From: Edolisoma coerulescens
Lineage: Eukaryota > Chordata > Aves > Passeriformes > Campephagidae
DNA length: 64,000 nt
Reading direction: 5' to 3'
Assembly (NCBI GenBank): GCA_013397115.1
Contig: VWZW01004700.1
Span: 310,001-374,000, forward strand
This document shows, one piece after another, positions 36,911-49,000 of this stretch (the stretch's first letter is position 1; each line of letters begins with the position of its first letter). The translations under genes and the position numbers were made by a program. Under the pieces are notes generated by a model, which worked only from the letters and a program-made list of their open reading frames with translations, did not search any database and was not told the origin of the DNA.

Positions 36911-37190
36911 AACCACAGCACCAGAGAAAGGCTGAGGTGGGAAGGGGTCCCTGGGTCACGAGGCAGGGTCACATAGAGCCAGCTGCCCTGACTGGGGCCA
37001 GAAGGTTTTGAGTATTTCCAAGGATGGAGACTCAGCTTCTCTGGGCAACCTCACTCACCGATGCTCACTCACCCTCACAGTGAAAAAATGTTCCCTGATG
37101 TTCAGCGTGAACCTCCTGTGTGTGAGCTTGTGCCCATTTCCTTCTGCTTCTGTCAGTGGCCCAGCATCTCTTGAGGAACTGGCCCTGCAA
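36911..37190 (-). mobile_element. Degenerate CR1 fragment beside the CpG island
   Basis: Reverse-oriented and diverged: GAGGTGGGAAGGGGTCCCTG, AAGGATGGAGACTCAGCTTC, TCTCTGGGCAACCTCACTCA and CTCACAGTGAAAAAATGTTC, then GTGTGTGAGCTTGTGCCCAT. Its 3' tail points into the GC-rich region next to the gap. Confidence 0.82.
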
Positions 37191-40100
37191 GCCACAGGCA
37201 AATCCTTTACCTCTCCTCCACTTTAAGCCAAACTGTATTTCTCTAAAGCACATCTGCCTCCTTAGCAAACATGAGTGTACCTTTTCTGAATTCACAGGAT
37301 TTGCTTATAGCTACAACACATAATTTTGGGGGTTTCCAATCTTACTTCCACATCTTCCTCAACAATATTTAATGTTACACTTTTTTTTCTTTTATCCATT
37401 ATGTTATATTAGTTGAGTGTATAGCAATTGGCAACCTCCCCCTAAAATGCTAAGACATTAAAGCACTGGACATGATTTTAAAAAGGTACTAGCAACTGTA
37501 GCAATCTTTTGAAGCATCAGTAACTTATTCCACTGTGGTTCATGACAAAAAGTACTATCAAACCTTGCACATGGTTGTTTCCTTACTGGCCCCTTTAAAC
37601 AGTAGTGACAGTAAATTCAGGGCGGGGTGTGTGTTCAGTTTTCTTTCGAATAAAAAAATAATTATCTCAAAGTAATGGTAAACAATATTTAGGGTTTGAT
37701 CTAACAAACTTTGCAGACAGAATGATGGCTTGAAGTGAACTGAAGCTCTTCATGAAGAAAGTGTGTAGAGTGAAATACACTTCACACCTCTGAAAACTCA
37801 TTGAGTTGATGTTTGAAAAGGATAATAATAAGACATTAAAACCACCCAACACTATCACTGACATACTTTGCTAAGGAATGAAAACTAGTCGGAACTTTAG
37901 TATTCAGGAATGGAACCCATCATCACTCGATCTACAGCAAAGCAGTGAGTTTTTACAGCTATTTTTACAATTTGCACAATAATTCGATTTCTAGATAACT
38001 ATAATCTAATAAAGCATGTTTCATGTGGCATCATAGGAACTTATTTTAGAAGAACATCAATCCTTTTGTTCCTCTTTACTGGCTATAAAAGATGCCCAGG
38101 GCAACTTCTCTAGGCTTTGACATCTTTTAGATGTCTCATTCAGGTCGTGCTCCAAAATGTCTGTTTAGTTGCTCGTCATGTTTCTCGGCCACATGCCCAA
38201 GTTTGTCACCTCCCAACATATCTGTGATGTTTTACAGATTAACAAGAAGGTGAGCTGCCCAGATAGACAGACACCTCTCTTGCATGCCACAGGCAGGCCC
38301 ATGGGCACTCCATGATGGCAGAGACCTGCTGAGGTCTGCGGTGGACACCTGGTTAGCCTGCAGTACCTTTTCCCCTAAAATCACCCTTTGCATTACATCC
38401 CATTAAAGTATAGTCAAGTGGCAGAGTGAACTCTTCCTGTTTACACTTTACTCTAAAAAGACATTACTAAAATACTATAAAGCAAACAACTCTAAAATAA
38501 AGTGAAATGTTAGTAATAATAATAAATGTCTAATATGCAAAATCATGTAATTGGCAAAACCCAATAAAATGTGTTGAAGTAATTGCTAAGGATATTTTTA
38601 AAAGACTTGGTGACTATAGAATTTTCTATCTATAAACACTAAAGCAGACAAAATAACTTCCTTCAACATTTTTATGAGTGTAAGATATGGCAGCAGAGTA
38701 AATGTCCATTAAATAATAATTCATGACTGCTTTTGAGAAGTTGGATAATAAAAATGAGTTAATCTTCATTACATTTCAGATGAACTACTGATTACTTTCA
38801 TGAAAACAAGTGAATAAAACTGAAAAGACACTGAGAATGCAGGAAAAGGCAAAATAACGGCTGACTTGGAGATATTTAAAAAATATAGGTAAACTGTGGA
38901 ATATGTATTCAAACAAGAGCAACTGATTTTGATCTGTTTCATGTACTTTCACTCACATTTATAAATATTCTTGTGTAAGTACTCCCCTTAGAAGAGTAGG
39001 AGAAATCTGTTGTAGAAGAAATAATACCTGCTTAGGAGCCAGGAGGCTTTAAAGCAGTCTACACTTATTTTCTTTCCCAAATAAGAGAATAAGCTTGTCC
39101 ACCACCTCCCCCTAAGCTCTGACCTCAGCAGAAGCTGGGAGTCTCCCTGTGACACAGGGCCCTGATGGCACATTGGACCAAACAAGACACTAATGGGGTA
39201 CTTCATTGGTGACATGCAGCCTCAGTGGGAATTTGGTGTGCCTGTCCCACAACGCCAGAGCCCCAGCATCTCTCAGCCCCTCAGCACGGAGCCAGACCTG
39301 GCAGCCACAGCCATTAAAACAAGTTAATGTTTTTCTAATATTGCACAGTATATAAAAAACCTGTTACTGTCATTGATAAAATCAGCCTCTACCAAGAAAA
39401 GCACTTTAAAACCTCAACAATCTGTAGTCAATTACCAATTACCCCAAATAGACATTGGGATACTAGGCACCTATGCAGAAAATCTGTAACAAAACACTGG
39501 ATCACCATCCCATCCAAGCTTCCTCAATATGCTTCTGTCCTAATTTTCTTTCTTTAAGATAAGTGTTTAAATGGGAGAATGAAAACAGGCACAAAGAACT
39601 GAGATGAGAAATCCATAAATTCTCATGGTATTTGGGGAGGTTTTCCTCAGTTTCTAATGATTGCATTATACAGATAATCTAATCGATGGCAATCTAGACA
39701 CATCCTGAACTGCAGAAAACAAGTTTACTACCCTGAGATTGACAACATCCCCCAGTTGTTTTGCTGATTGTTTAAATTTTATCTGACACTCATTGATTTG
39801 TGTCACCAGGTGGAAGTGAATCAAATTCCTGTTAAAGGAACTGCATCCAAATTCCCATCTCATTGCTAAATACTGAGACAAAGCAAGAGACTCCCAGGGA
39901 CGATATTTCTTTAACATTTTCATAGTTTGCTGAAAGAAACTATGTTGTAGGAATCCAGGTCAAACAGAACAAGGTCAAACATCTTCTATAAATGTATGTA
40001 CTGTCCTGAGGAAATTCTATTTGTAGGGTTGGATTTATTATAAAATATTTAGGTGGTTCATCTAAAGAATTATGGAAGCAATTGCTTACTAGTTGTATTC

Positions 40101-41739
40101 CCTGAAAATTACCAGAAGATGAATTTGTGGCACTGGATATTTGGTGTCAACCTACTCTACATACAGCCAGCCAATAATAGGATTCTGAATCTAATAAATG
40201 TTTCTCTTTTTATATAGATATACCTTGTGTGGTAATTTAAAAAAATAATATAGAATTTAATGTATTCCCCATGTTTTTCCATGTTTCAGCTGTAACTGGG
40301 TGTATTTCAGTGAGCGTGCTTCAAGTAAACACAAATTATTAGACTTTAAATGGGGATGCTTTGGAAAAATAAGGATTTGATGATTCCTTCATGAAACCAT
40401 ACCTTTTTTCAAGGGGAAAAAAAAAAAAAAAGAAAAATGAAATTTCTTCACTTCCCATTTCTTCTTCTGTGTATTGAACCCAGAGGTCATAATTCCCTGG
40501 AGAGAAGAATGCAATAATATTTATGGAGATTATTTATTTATTATTGCCTATATTATGGATTAATTCCTAAAGCCTGCTTCAGCTTCTGAACACAAGATAA
40601 AAGCATGCATTGCCACAAAAGAGTTCTTGAGCCCTTGTGCTCATTTTGGAGAGGATTCTCCAGGGCAGTCGCTATGGAAAGGTGATCTAAAGTTTCTGAA
40701 CACACTCCCTTAACCTGCAGTTAAGGAAGGTGTTCTGGGAATGGGACTGGAAAGGAGCTACTGCCCTTTTCTTTGTCACTCTCCCGTCAAGCATTGCTCA
40801 CAGACTTCTTTTCTTTGCTACAGAAGGGATTTATTTTGTTTGTGATTGTCTTCAGAAAAAACAAATCAGCTGCTGAGCTTTTTATGCTGGGTAATTATCT
40901 TTAACTTGCACCACACCTATCAACTATTAGGCCTAACATATTACAATTATAATTCAAACTCTTAATGACTTCTCACTTATAAGAAATCTTTGTGCAATGT
41001 GTCACTACAAGAAGGGCAAATTGCTTCCTCTTCCAACAGGACAGTCCCCACACCTCCCACTGAGTTGTTTTATACACAGTGTTTCTACACAGTGTTTTAC
41101 TTCACTGAGTTTTGGCCTCCTCTCATGCCCTCAGTCTTCACTAATCAGAGACAGCCAACAGGTCAACAGAGAAGAAACAGTTGACAAGGGCCTCAAAAAA
41201 AGAGTTAACTGAGTTGTCTCCCACTCCAAAAAATAACCCAGTTTCAAAACCCAGCAGTTATCTAATTCTAGGAAGACACAAAAGGCAAAATAAGTACCAG
41301 TATTGGTTGGAGGAAAGATTATTCTCCAACTGAGTTATTATTCAAGCAATTTCCAGTAATTTGTCCAGATTAAGTCTCACTGGAATATACGACTGCTATT
41401 ATTACTGAATTAAACCTTTTTTTTTCCTTTGTGTAAAGCTAAAACAATACACTGAAACGATCATTAAAAGCACAGCCCAGCTAGTGTAAAACAGGGTTTA
41501 TGTATGAAAACTTGTAACATGTAGTAACAAGCTGCTGTTGCCTGTAATTTGCTAAATGTTAGGACTGTGCTGGCTGTCCTCATTGCCTACAGAGATGGCC
41601 ACATGCCCACTCCAGCCCAGCACTGGGAAAGGGCAGATTCCAGAAATCTACAAGGTCCTTCACAAAGTAATGGTTGTTTTTACTAATTCCCATCTTATAA
41701 ATTTCACTATTCTTGACTTAGTATTTTTTGATTATGATC
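37191..41739 (-). other. RIMS2: RIMS2 intron, nothing recognised
   Basis: AT-rich, with one poly(A) tract at 40417. No RIMS2 exon, RNA gene or repeat family seen. Confidence 0.55.
40417..40431. repeat. Poly(A) tract
   Basis: Fifteen A within a purine-rich stretch; no retrocopy seen. Confidence 0.9.
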
Positions 41740-42112
41740 AAAGAATCATAGAATGGTTTGGGTTGGAAGGGACAGTTAAAAGTCATCTAGTCCAATGCTC
41801 CTGTGGTGAGCAGGGATGCCTTCCACTAGACCAGGTTGCTGAGAGCCCCATCCCATCCAGCCTGACCTTGAATGTTTCCAGGGTTGGGGCATCTACCTGT
41901 TCCAGAGTTTTACCACCCTTGTTATAAAAAACCTTTTCCTTATATCTTATCTAAACCTACTCTCTTTCAGTTTAAAACCATCACCCCTCGTCCTGTCAGA
42001 ACAGGCTGTGCTAAATAGTTTGTCCCTGACTTGTCATGAACTTTGTCATAATCATGAACTCCTTCCTAGGGCAGTAGCTCCCAGTCCATGCAGCACTGAC
42101 CTTCAGTGGTCT
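41740..42112 (-). mobile_element. CR1 fragment
   Basis: Reverse-oriented: AAGAATCATAGAATGGTTTG, GGTTGGAAGGGACAGTTAAA, AGTCATCTAGTCCAATGCTC, then TTCCACTAGACCAGGTTGCT and CCATCCAGCCTGACCTTGAA. It is about 370 bp and well preserved. Its tail lies where the flanking AT-rich intron begins. Confidence 0.93.
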
Positions 42113-43492
42113 CCTACTCTTCTTAAAGTTTCATGGTATACCAATAATTCCTACATTATTTCTATGTCTAGCAGTTAGATATAATTTTTATAAATTCTAC
42201 TTTATTTAAATCATACATTTTGGATTTTCTGAGCATTCTCTACTAAGTAGTCACAGAGAATGCAGGTACACTTTTCTGTCTGCTTACATGGTAACAGTAA
42301 ATTTTTCCATTCTCCCACTTCTTTTGGCATTTTCTACTGTAAGGTCAACTCCACCTCAAATATCAAGCTAGGTACACAGTACAGATTTATACCAAAATAG
42401 CTTTGCTGGCTGACACAGCTGTTCTGGGAGAATTCCCTAGTTGTTAGTGCAAGTTATATCAGCAAAACAGGATTCTCCTAGAACTGCTTGTTTTGCATGC
42501 CCACTTTAGGACTCATTTACTGGTACACAATTCTAGTATTCCTATACAGGAAAATTGGTTCCACTGTTCACATCGTCTTAACAGTCTCTGCCAGCTGGAC
42601 TCTACCTTTAAGTAATTCAGCCCTTGTGGAGACAATTTTGAAGTCTTGCACATTTTCAAAGTATACAGATTTGAGGAGCTGAGAGAAATTACTTTCACCA
42701 TATCTCTTCCAAAACCCCAACAAATTTCAATTTCTAAAAATAAAATTGGGAAATTTTAACATAAAAGTTGTTTTAAAAGGTAGAAATGGAAAAGTTGGGG
42801 GTTTTTTTCTTGGAAAAATAGGATGCCTTCAGATATATAGAGACACCAGTTTTAGTTTCTTAAACAATATATTTGGATTGCTTGTCTAGCAGTTGGCATT
42901 CTCTTCTGTATTAAGCTTTCTTTAATGAACATAAAGGAAATCTATAAAAGTAACTATCTCTTTTGCTTTAATTCTAATATTAATCACATGTGAAAGCTGT
43001 TTGTTCTTATTTAAACAAAATATATTTACTTTCCCCTCCAATGTTTATGAGAAAACCACAAACCCAAAATAAAGTCATAATTTTTCTGAATAACAAAAGG
43101 AGTTTTTAATGGGCTAGCATGAATCAACACAATGTAGATAGCTCACAAGTAGCTAAGAGGTTGGAGAGAGACCCTCTACACTGCAGACTATTTCTGTTTT
43201 CATTAAAATAATTTCACATCTTTATGATCACATGGCAATCTGCAAACCACAAGGTGTCTTAGAGCTTGGCAAAAAGTGTTACTTAATAATGCTTCATCAG
43301 GGTGAGAAATCAAGAGCACAGAAAAAAAACCCTACATGCTCTTTTGAGGAAAAAAGTGTTTTTCAGAAAGAAACCCACAGGAAAAAATACCAAGCAGTTT
43401 TAAAAACTAAAGCCAAGTGGTGGGGTTTTGTTTGATTTGGTTGGGTTTTTTTTGTTTTAAATCCATACATGCTATCTGCTTCCTCTGTTTTG
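42113..43492 (-). other. RIMS2: RIMS2 intron, nothing recognised
   Basis: AT-rich sequence between a CR1 copy and the solo LTR, with GT-rich T runs near 43420-43460. Confidence 0.55.
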
Positions 43493-43498
43493 GTCCCC
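43493..43498. repeat. Left target-site duplication of the solo LTR
   Basis: GTCCCC directly before the TG of the LTR; identical to the copy at 44088-44093. Confidence 0.85.
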
Positions 43499-43777
43499 TG
43501 TTGAAGTGCGAAACCCCTAAAATCCACCTTTCAGTTATGGCGAGTTCCCACAGTCCCCTGCAGCACCAATTTACATCATGTATAAGCCTATGTTTATGTA
43601 TTTCCCCTGTTCCACATGCATTATGTTCCAGAATGTTCCCCGTTCCTCGGTACCCCATTAGTTGTCTGTATTAATCCCTCCTCTGTTCTATCCCCATTGG
43701 CTGTTCCCCTGTTGACTCCTCCCATGTTCCCTTTCCCTATGAGTTGTAGCCCTTTACCCCGCCTCCCTTTGTCCCAG

Positions 43778-43784
43778 TATAAAA
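43778..43784 (+). promoter_or_regulatory. TATA box of the solo LTR
   Basis: TATAAAA preceded by a C/T-rich U3 and a GC box-like CCCCGCCTCC at about 43757. Transcription would start near 43808 and run opposite to RIMS2. Present activity is unknown. Confidence 0.65.
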
Positions 43785-43834
43785 TCCTTGCACGTTGCCT
43801 TCCTCCTGGTCTCCTGCCCCTGACCCTTCTGAGG

Positions 43835-43840
43835 AATAAA
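43835..43840 (+). terminator. Poly(A) signal of the solo LTR
   Basis: AATAAA about 55 bp after the TATA box, the normal spacing when a short R region carries the signal. Confidence 0.65.
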
Positions 43841-44087
43841 CCTCTGGAACCCATGCAGCAGACCCCTCTCCCCTCCTTCACCTCTGCCTGCGTGCCTGAC
43901 CACCAGCCTGGGGGAAGCTCCCTCGGGTGAGGAAGCTGCGTCCTCGTTGGTTTTTGTGTGCCGCCCTGCTCCGGCGAGGGCGCCGCAGTTCAGACCTCCG
44001 GGCTTCCTTTCCCCGGGCTCGCGCGCCCCAAGCAGCCGACCCGGCAGACTGCCAAGGGCATCCCAGTGGCCGGCCAGTGCCGCCACA

Positions 44088-44093
44088 GTCCCC
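44088..44093. repeat. Right target-site duplication of the solo LTR
   Basis: GTCCCC directly after the terminal CA of the LTR; identical to the left copy, suggesting a fairly young insertion. Confidence 0.85.
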
Positions 44094-45060
44094 ACCACCT
44101 TTTTGTCTCTGAGAGTAACCTTTATAATTCATCAGACCCATCAGCTCAGAAACCAGATGTAGTTATTCATTTATACGCTCAAATCTTATTATTGCAGCTG
44201 CCTGTGTACTTCACTGCAAGTTTTTGGAATGTCTTAGAGCAGCACAATGTAATTAGTTTCAGAAACTCTTACTTCATGAAACATGATTTGTTTCTCTAAT
44301 AATTCCTTCTTCAGTAGAGACGGGACAAAACCAGTACAGAACTATTGGCACTTGAGTGGCCTGTGGAGCACAGTGTCCTGCACCTCTGTTGGTGCTGCAG
44401 TCTGCTGATGTTACTTAAGAGGATATACTGCAGAAAAGCACTCCGTGATCTTTATCTTTGTATTGTCCCAGAAAAAAAAATACAAAAACCATCTTGCTGA
44501 GATGAAACATGTTTTGCAAACAACATATAAAATGACAAACATGTAAACAACGGGGTGGAAAGCAAGGTGTGTACCTATCACACCTTGGTTCTCTGCACTC
44601 ATGAACTGCAATGTCTGGAGATAAGATAGTTTGCTGAGGACAGTGCAGGTCTGGTTCAATACGTTTGCCTTTTAAGAGTAATATGTTATCTTCAAGTGGC
44701 AGAAGCTTTGGTGGGTCCAAATGTGAGCGTTGAAGAGACATTTGTCTTGCAAGTCAGTCAGGTAATTTTGAAATACCATGTAGAAGGTTAATATATATTA
44801 AAATGGTGTGATTTTGCAAAGTTCTGTGCCTGTTAGGTTATCTGTTTTCTTGAGAGCACAGATTACATTCACTGAAAACACTACGTGCCAGAGTCCTGTG
44901 CATTATTTCAGTGCAGGAAAACCAAACAGGGTTTTCTGAGGCCTCTTATGCTCTGCAAAGCACTGCAGAGACTTGGCACGTCTATTTTGTAAATCGTGCT
45001 CTTTCAAACTGCCTGCACTGTGTAGTCCACAGATAACCAGATCCATCCATCAGCCTGGCT

Positions 45061-45114
45061 GTAACCATCATGTGGTTACATCTATAACCGTATGGTTACC
45101 ATCCACGTGGTTAC
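45061..45114. repeat. Cluster of GGTTAC motifs with inverted copies
   Basis: GTAACCA at 45061, then TGGTTAC at 45073, 45093 and 45108, plus a partial TAACC at about 45085. The first two form an inverted repeat. The last overlaps the palindrome CCACGTGG (45103-45110), which contains an E-box. Confidence 0.7.
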
Positions 45115-45710
45115 TGCTAGCTGGCAGAGTGGAATCCCTGAATGCCTCAGAGTTTGGCAATGTCAGTGGAAGCTACGCCATTTTAATTAGGTCACAAATT
45201 TCCCTTCTTATGGGTGCAAATGTATGGGGTGGGAATACTTTAAATCTTAATGAGGATTTTACAAAGGGACCAAATTCTGTAATGAAACGCTGTAATTTTA
45301 TTGGTCAGCACTAAACTCACTGACTAGAATCTGAGTCAGTTGGTGGGCACTGGGATCTATTCAGAAATAACAATAAAAAATATTCACCAAGCAAAGTTTA
45401 AATATATTTTTATCTACTGATGTCATGTTTATCTAACAAAATGACAGATTTCAGTTTTGTTTTGTAAGTTTTCATGCTGTTTGTATTTCTGGCAGAGGAA
45501 TGTGAGCTGTTGTCATTAAACTTCTCTCATTTCCAGGGTGTTTTAGTCATAGCATTGTCTCTTCAGCCATGCTCACACAATCTATGAATCCCAAAATGCC
45601 ACTGCTAATGAAAAACAATTTTATTTTTCTCTTTCATTTGTTTATATCTGGTAATCCACAGCTATGCCTACATGAGCAAATACAATATCAAGACGCATTC
45701 TGATGCATGG

Positions 45711-46055
45711 GAATCATAGAATGCATTGAGTTGAAAGGGACCTTAAAAATGATCTAGTTCCACCTCCCCTGCCATGGGCAAAGACACCTTTCACTAGACC
45801 ACGTTGCTCCAAGCCCCATCCAGCCTGGCCTTGACCACTTCCAGAGGTGGGGCATCCGTTCAGCCTCTCTGGACAACCTGTTCCAGTGCCTCACCACACT
45901 CTGAGTAAAGAATTTCTTCCTAATATCTCATCTAAACCTTCCCTCTATCAATTTAAACCCATTACCTCTTGTCCTATCACTACATGCCCTCGTGAAAAGT
46001 CCCTCTTCAGCTTTTTGTAGGGCCCATTTTGGGTACTGGAAGGCTTCTATTAGGA
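45711..46055 (-). mobile_element. CR1 fragment
   Basis: Reverse-oriented and of the same subfamily as the copy at 41740: GAATCATAGAATGCATTGAG, TTGAAAGGGACCTTAAAAAT, TTCACTAGACCACGTTGCTC, CATCCAGCCTGGCCTTGACC, then TACTGGAAGGCTTCTATTAG near its 5' limit. Confidence 0.92.
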
Positions 46056-49000
46056 ACTAGATCATTTTACTGCAACATTTTTAAGAGTCTCTAGCACAGT
46101 ATCTGCTAAAGTTCTAGAGAGCCTCCAATAATGTTCTGATTCATGAGTTCAAATGGGCCAGAAATCACATCCAAAGTCTGTTTTGGTGTATCACAGTATG
46201 GATCTGCATAACTGTGCCAACTGGACTCAGTCCCAGGGAACCACCCTGTGTGATTTAACTCTGTAATACAGCAGAACCTTCTCCCAGGTATGACACTGCT
46301 ACAGATTTAAAACTGCCAGGCAGGATTTGAATTGCAGATGTAAAATATGAAGTTACCTTGCAAACAACTTATTTGGCCTCAGAGTCACTGTGCTGAAAAT
46401 ACCATGTCCTCAGTTAGCTGTTTGAAAGCCAGTTAGCTGTGCTATCACCATATTAATGAGTTCATATTGGATTTGAAACACCATGTGGGGAGGCTTAATG
46501 TGTGTTTATAACCTGGAACTCTTAGAAACCTTTCATTCACATAGGATTACATGTAAGGCCACACTGGACATCATTTCACACTTGGGCATTTCAGGACTGA
46601 GAGTAACAGATAGAAAGCAGTACAATTTCATTGACTAAGATTCTTCTGTTACTGTTACTGTTGTTACTACTAGACTAGATGTGCTGATACCAATTTGGCC
46701 CAATGCATGTGTTGTATCCTACAAAATATTGAACAACTTAAGCTTCTTTACTTACACGGACCTTTAAGAAATAAATTTTACTTCTCCAACTAGTGAAGTA
46801 TCCCATCCAAGATGATCTAAATATATCATACATTGCAAAGATCCCTCAGATCTGAGGTTCATTATCTTTCCTGTATAATTTAGGCTGTCACCTAAAGGGT
46901 AAATAACTGAAAATAAGAAGGTGAGAAGTACATAAGTGACATATAACCTCAAGATAATTTTGTTCATCTGCAAAACCACTTACAAGCATAGGTCTATGAA
47001 TAATGTTCACAACTTTGATCAGTTTTGCCAGGATTATACGATATTTGCTATTTGTATTTCAGAATCTGGCTACTTTTTGCTGCATATTTTGTCAATGATA
47101 ATGCTAGAAGAGCAAGAAAGCTTGGACCTGAATATAGAAAACACTGTATGAACTCATAATTTGAGTTTTTTTCCTGAAAGATTTTGCAATCTGAATGGTA
47201 CAGCAGATAAAAACCTCAGGCTGCAGCATAGAAAGTAATGGCACCAAATTTACACTACCCCCAGTAAGTCAGCAGCAAAAACTTCCTGCCATCTGGATAA
47301 TCTCCATCAACATAGAATATTTCAAATGTACTAGCAAATAACATCGTACAAATCTTTTCAGATGTTTCTATATTAAGAGATAGTTTGTATCAACTTCCTT
47401 TTCACTAGTGTTGTTTCAGACTGGCTTATTGAAGTGAGGACTATGATTTCCTCAGTGGAAGGGACACTGAAATGTGTGCTTCTTTCTTTATCTCCTTGCA
47501 TTAGCTTTTTAAAATAAAAAGCAGCACTAGTATAATTCTAAGAATTCTATTCTTTTTCAAGGGTCGTAGCAGTCCCCACTGCTAGTGGTAAGTGACTCAT
47601 CTACGGGCAAAGGTGTTGCTCTGGTTTAGAGAAGAAAAGAGTCTCTTAACTAAAGAGAAAGGAAAAAAAACCCCTCAATGGTTCGTGCTGAGTGACGTAA
47701 TATGTTTACTTACACAGCACAATGGACTCAGTATTTAGCCCCAGCTCAGGTACTGGAAACTACATCAGTGCAGGGTCAGGGCAGGCTAAATAGTTGTGCA
47801 GAATATATCACTTGTTTGTCTGGAGTTAGCTCAGGTATTTACGATGCTGCTGTGCTATGTGGCCATGATATGCACCAAGAGTCATCTCATTTCACTTCTG
47901 CATATTAAAACTAGGAGTCTAGTTTAAACCAGCTGCCTAGGCTCCCTCTGTAGCCAATGGACAAAAATTTGAAACAATGTGACTGCAATGCCAGAGTACC
48001 AACTATAGCAAATGAATGAATTTTCAGTCCCACAGGAGTTAGCAGCCAATGTTAACTGAAAATAGAAAGCCTATCGACTCCAGTAGCAATTACACTCAGC
48101 CACAAAAATATCAGAACCAAACCTAGAAGATGACAGAACCCCAAACAACTGACTCAGCTGGTGTCAGCTATGTAAAAGGGCTTCTCAAATCTTTTTGGAC
48201 TAGTAAAGGCACCTCAAGATTGGAACTCGAGTGCACAGTGGTACAATACACTTCTTCTGACTCACCTACCCAGAAGCCCAGGGGCCAATTTACAGACGGA
48301 TGAAATAAGCAGGTCACCTGCAGCTCCCAGTCCAGACTGTGACTGCTCCTTTGCAGTGCACACTTGTGTGTCTGTCTATATGCACATGCATATTTATATT
48401 CATACATAAAGAAATGCTATACTGTGTTTATTCCCACCCACTTGTGTCTGCCTCCTATTTTGTACAGGAAAAATTGTAGGAGTTGATGGTGGACTGATAA
48501 AAGCAATCAAGGCAACAGCCCAACTGTTTGACATGTCTCACAAATAATGTATATTTAATTTGAAATATTCTTATTTATAAATGATACACTAAAAATAACA
48601 CCTAAATATTCAACATAACTTAGTTATTATAAAAAAAATAAATGTTCCTTACATCTTCCTCCATAAATTTCAGCTGAATAGTACATAAGCTATTTCATAC
48701 AGAAGCTGGGAAATTTTCCTCCACCTTCTTTTGGAGCAATATTTAAGGAACTCTGGGTTCTCAGAACCCTAAAAATCAAACCGATAATTCTTTGCTTATT
48801 TTTTCCCTCCTACCCTGCTTCTTTTGTTTCAGAAACAAAACAAAAAAGATACACATTTTGTTAATTAAAATTCCTTTTCTTTTTTCCTGCATGAATACTG
48901 GCTATTGTTACTTTCTAAAATAATCGTTTGTGGATTTAACAAATGTCAGGATTCTGCACCAGAATTCTTATTTAGAGAGCTCTATAAAATTCAGTTAGAA

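Larger units (their letters stand above)
43499..44087 (+). mobile_element. Solo LTR of an endogenous retrovirus
   Basis: A 589-bp element starting TGTTGAAG and ending GCCGCCACA (TGT...ACA ends), flanked on both sides by the identical 6-bp sequence GTCCCC. It has the expected order of LTR signals: TATAAAA at 43778, then AATAAA at 43835, giving a U3 of about 300 bp, a short R and a GC-rich U5 of about 230 bp. A 6-bp target duplication fits class II (ERVK/alpha-like) integrases. No second LTR, primer-binding site or gag/pol/env is nearby, so it is a solo LTR left by recombination. It lies antisense to RIMS2 in the long intron. The open frames over it are not genes. Confidence 0.88.

Noticed and set aside
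36169..37011. Long frames of 239-280 codons over the gap on both strands
   Set aside because: Most codons are N; the visible ends are low-complexity GC-rich or CR1 sequence. The frames exist only because N cannot form stops.
43616..44299. Several overlapping frames up to 114 codons on both strands
   Set aside because: They lie in the GC-rich solo LTR or run out of it; LTRs do not encode such proteins, and the overlap on both strands is typical of GC-rich chance.
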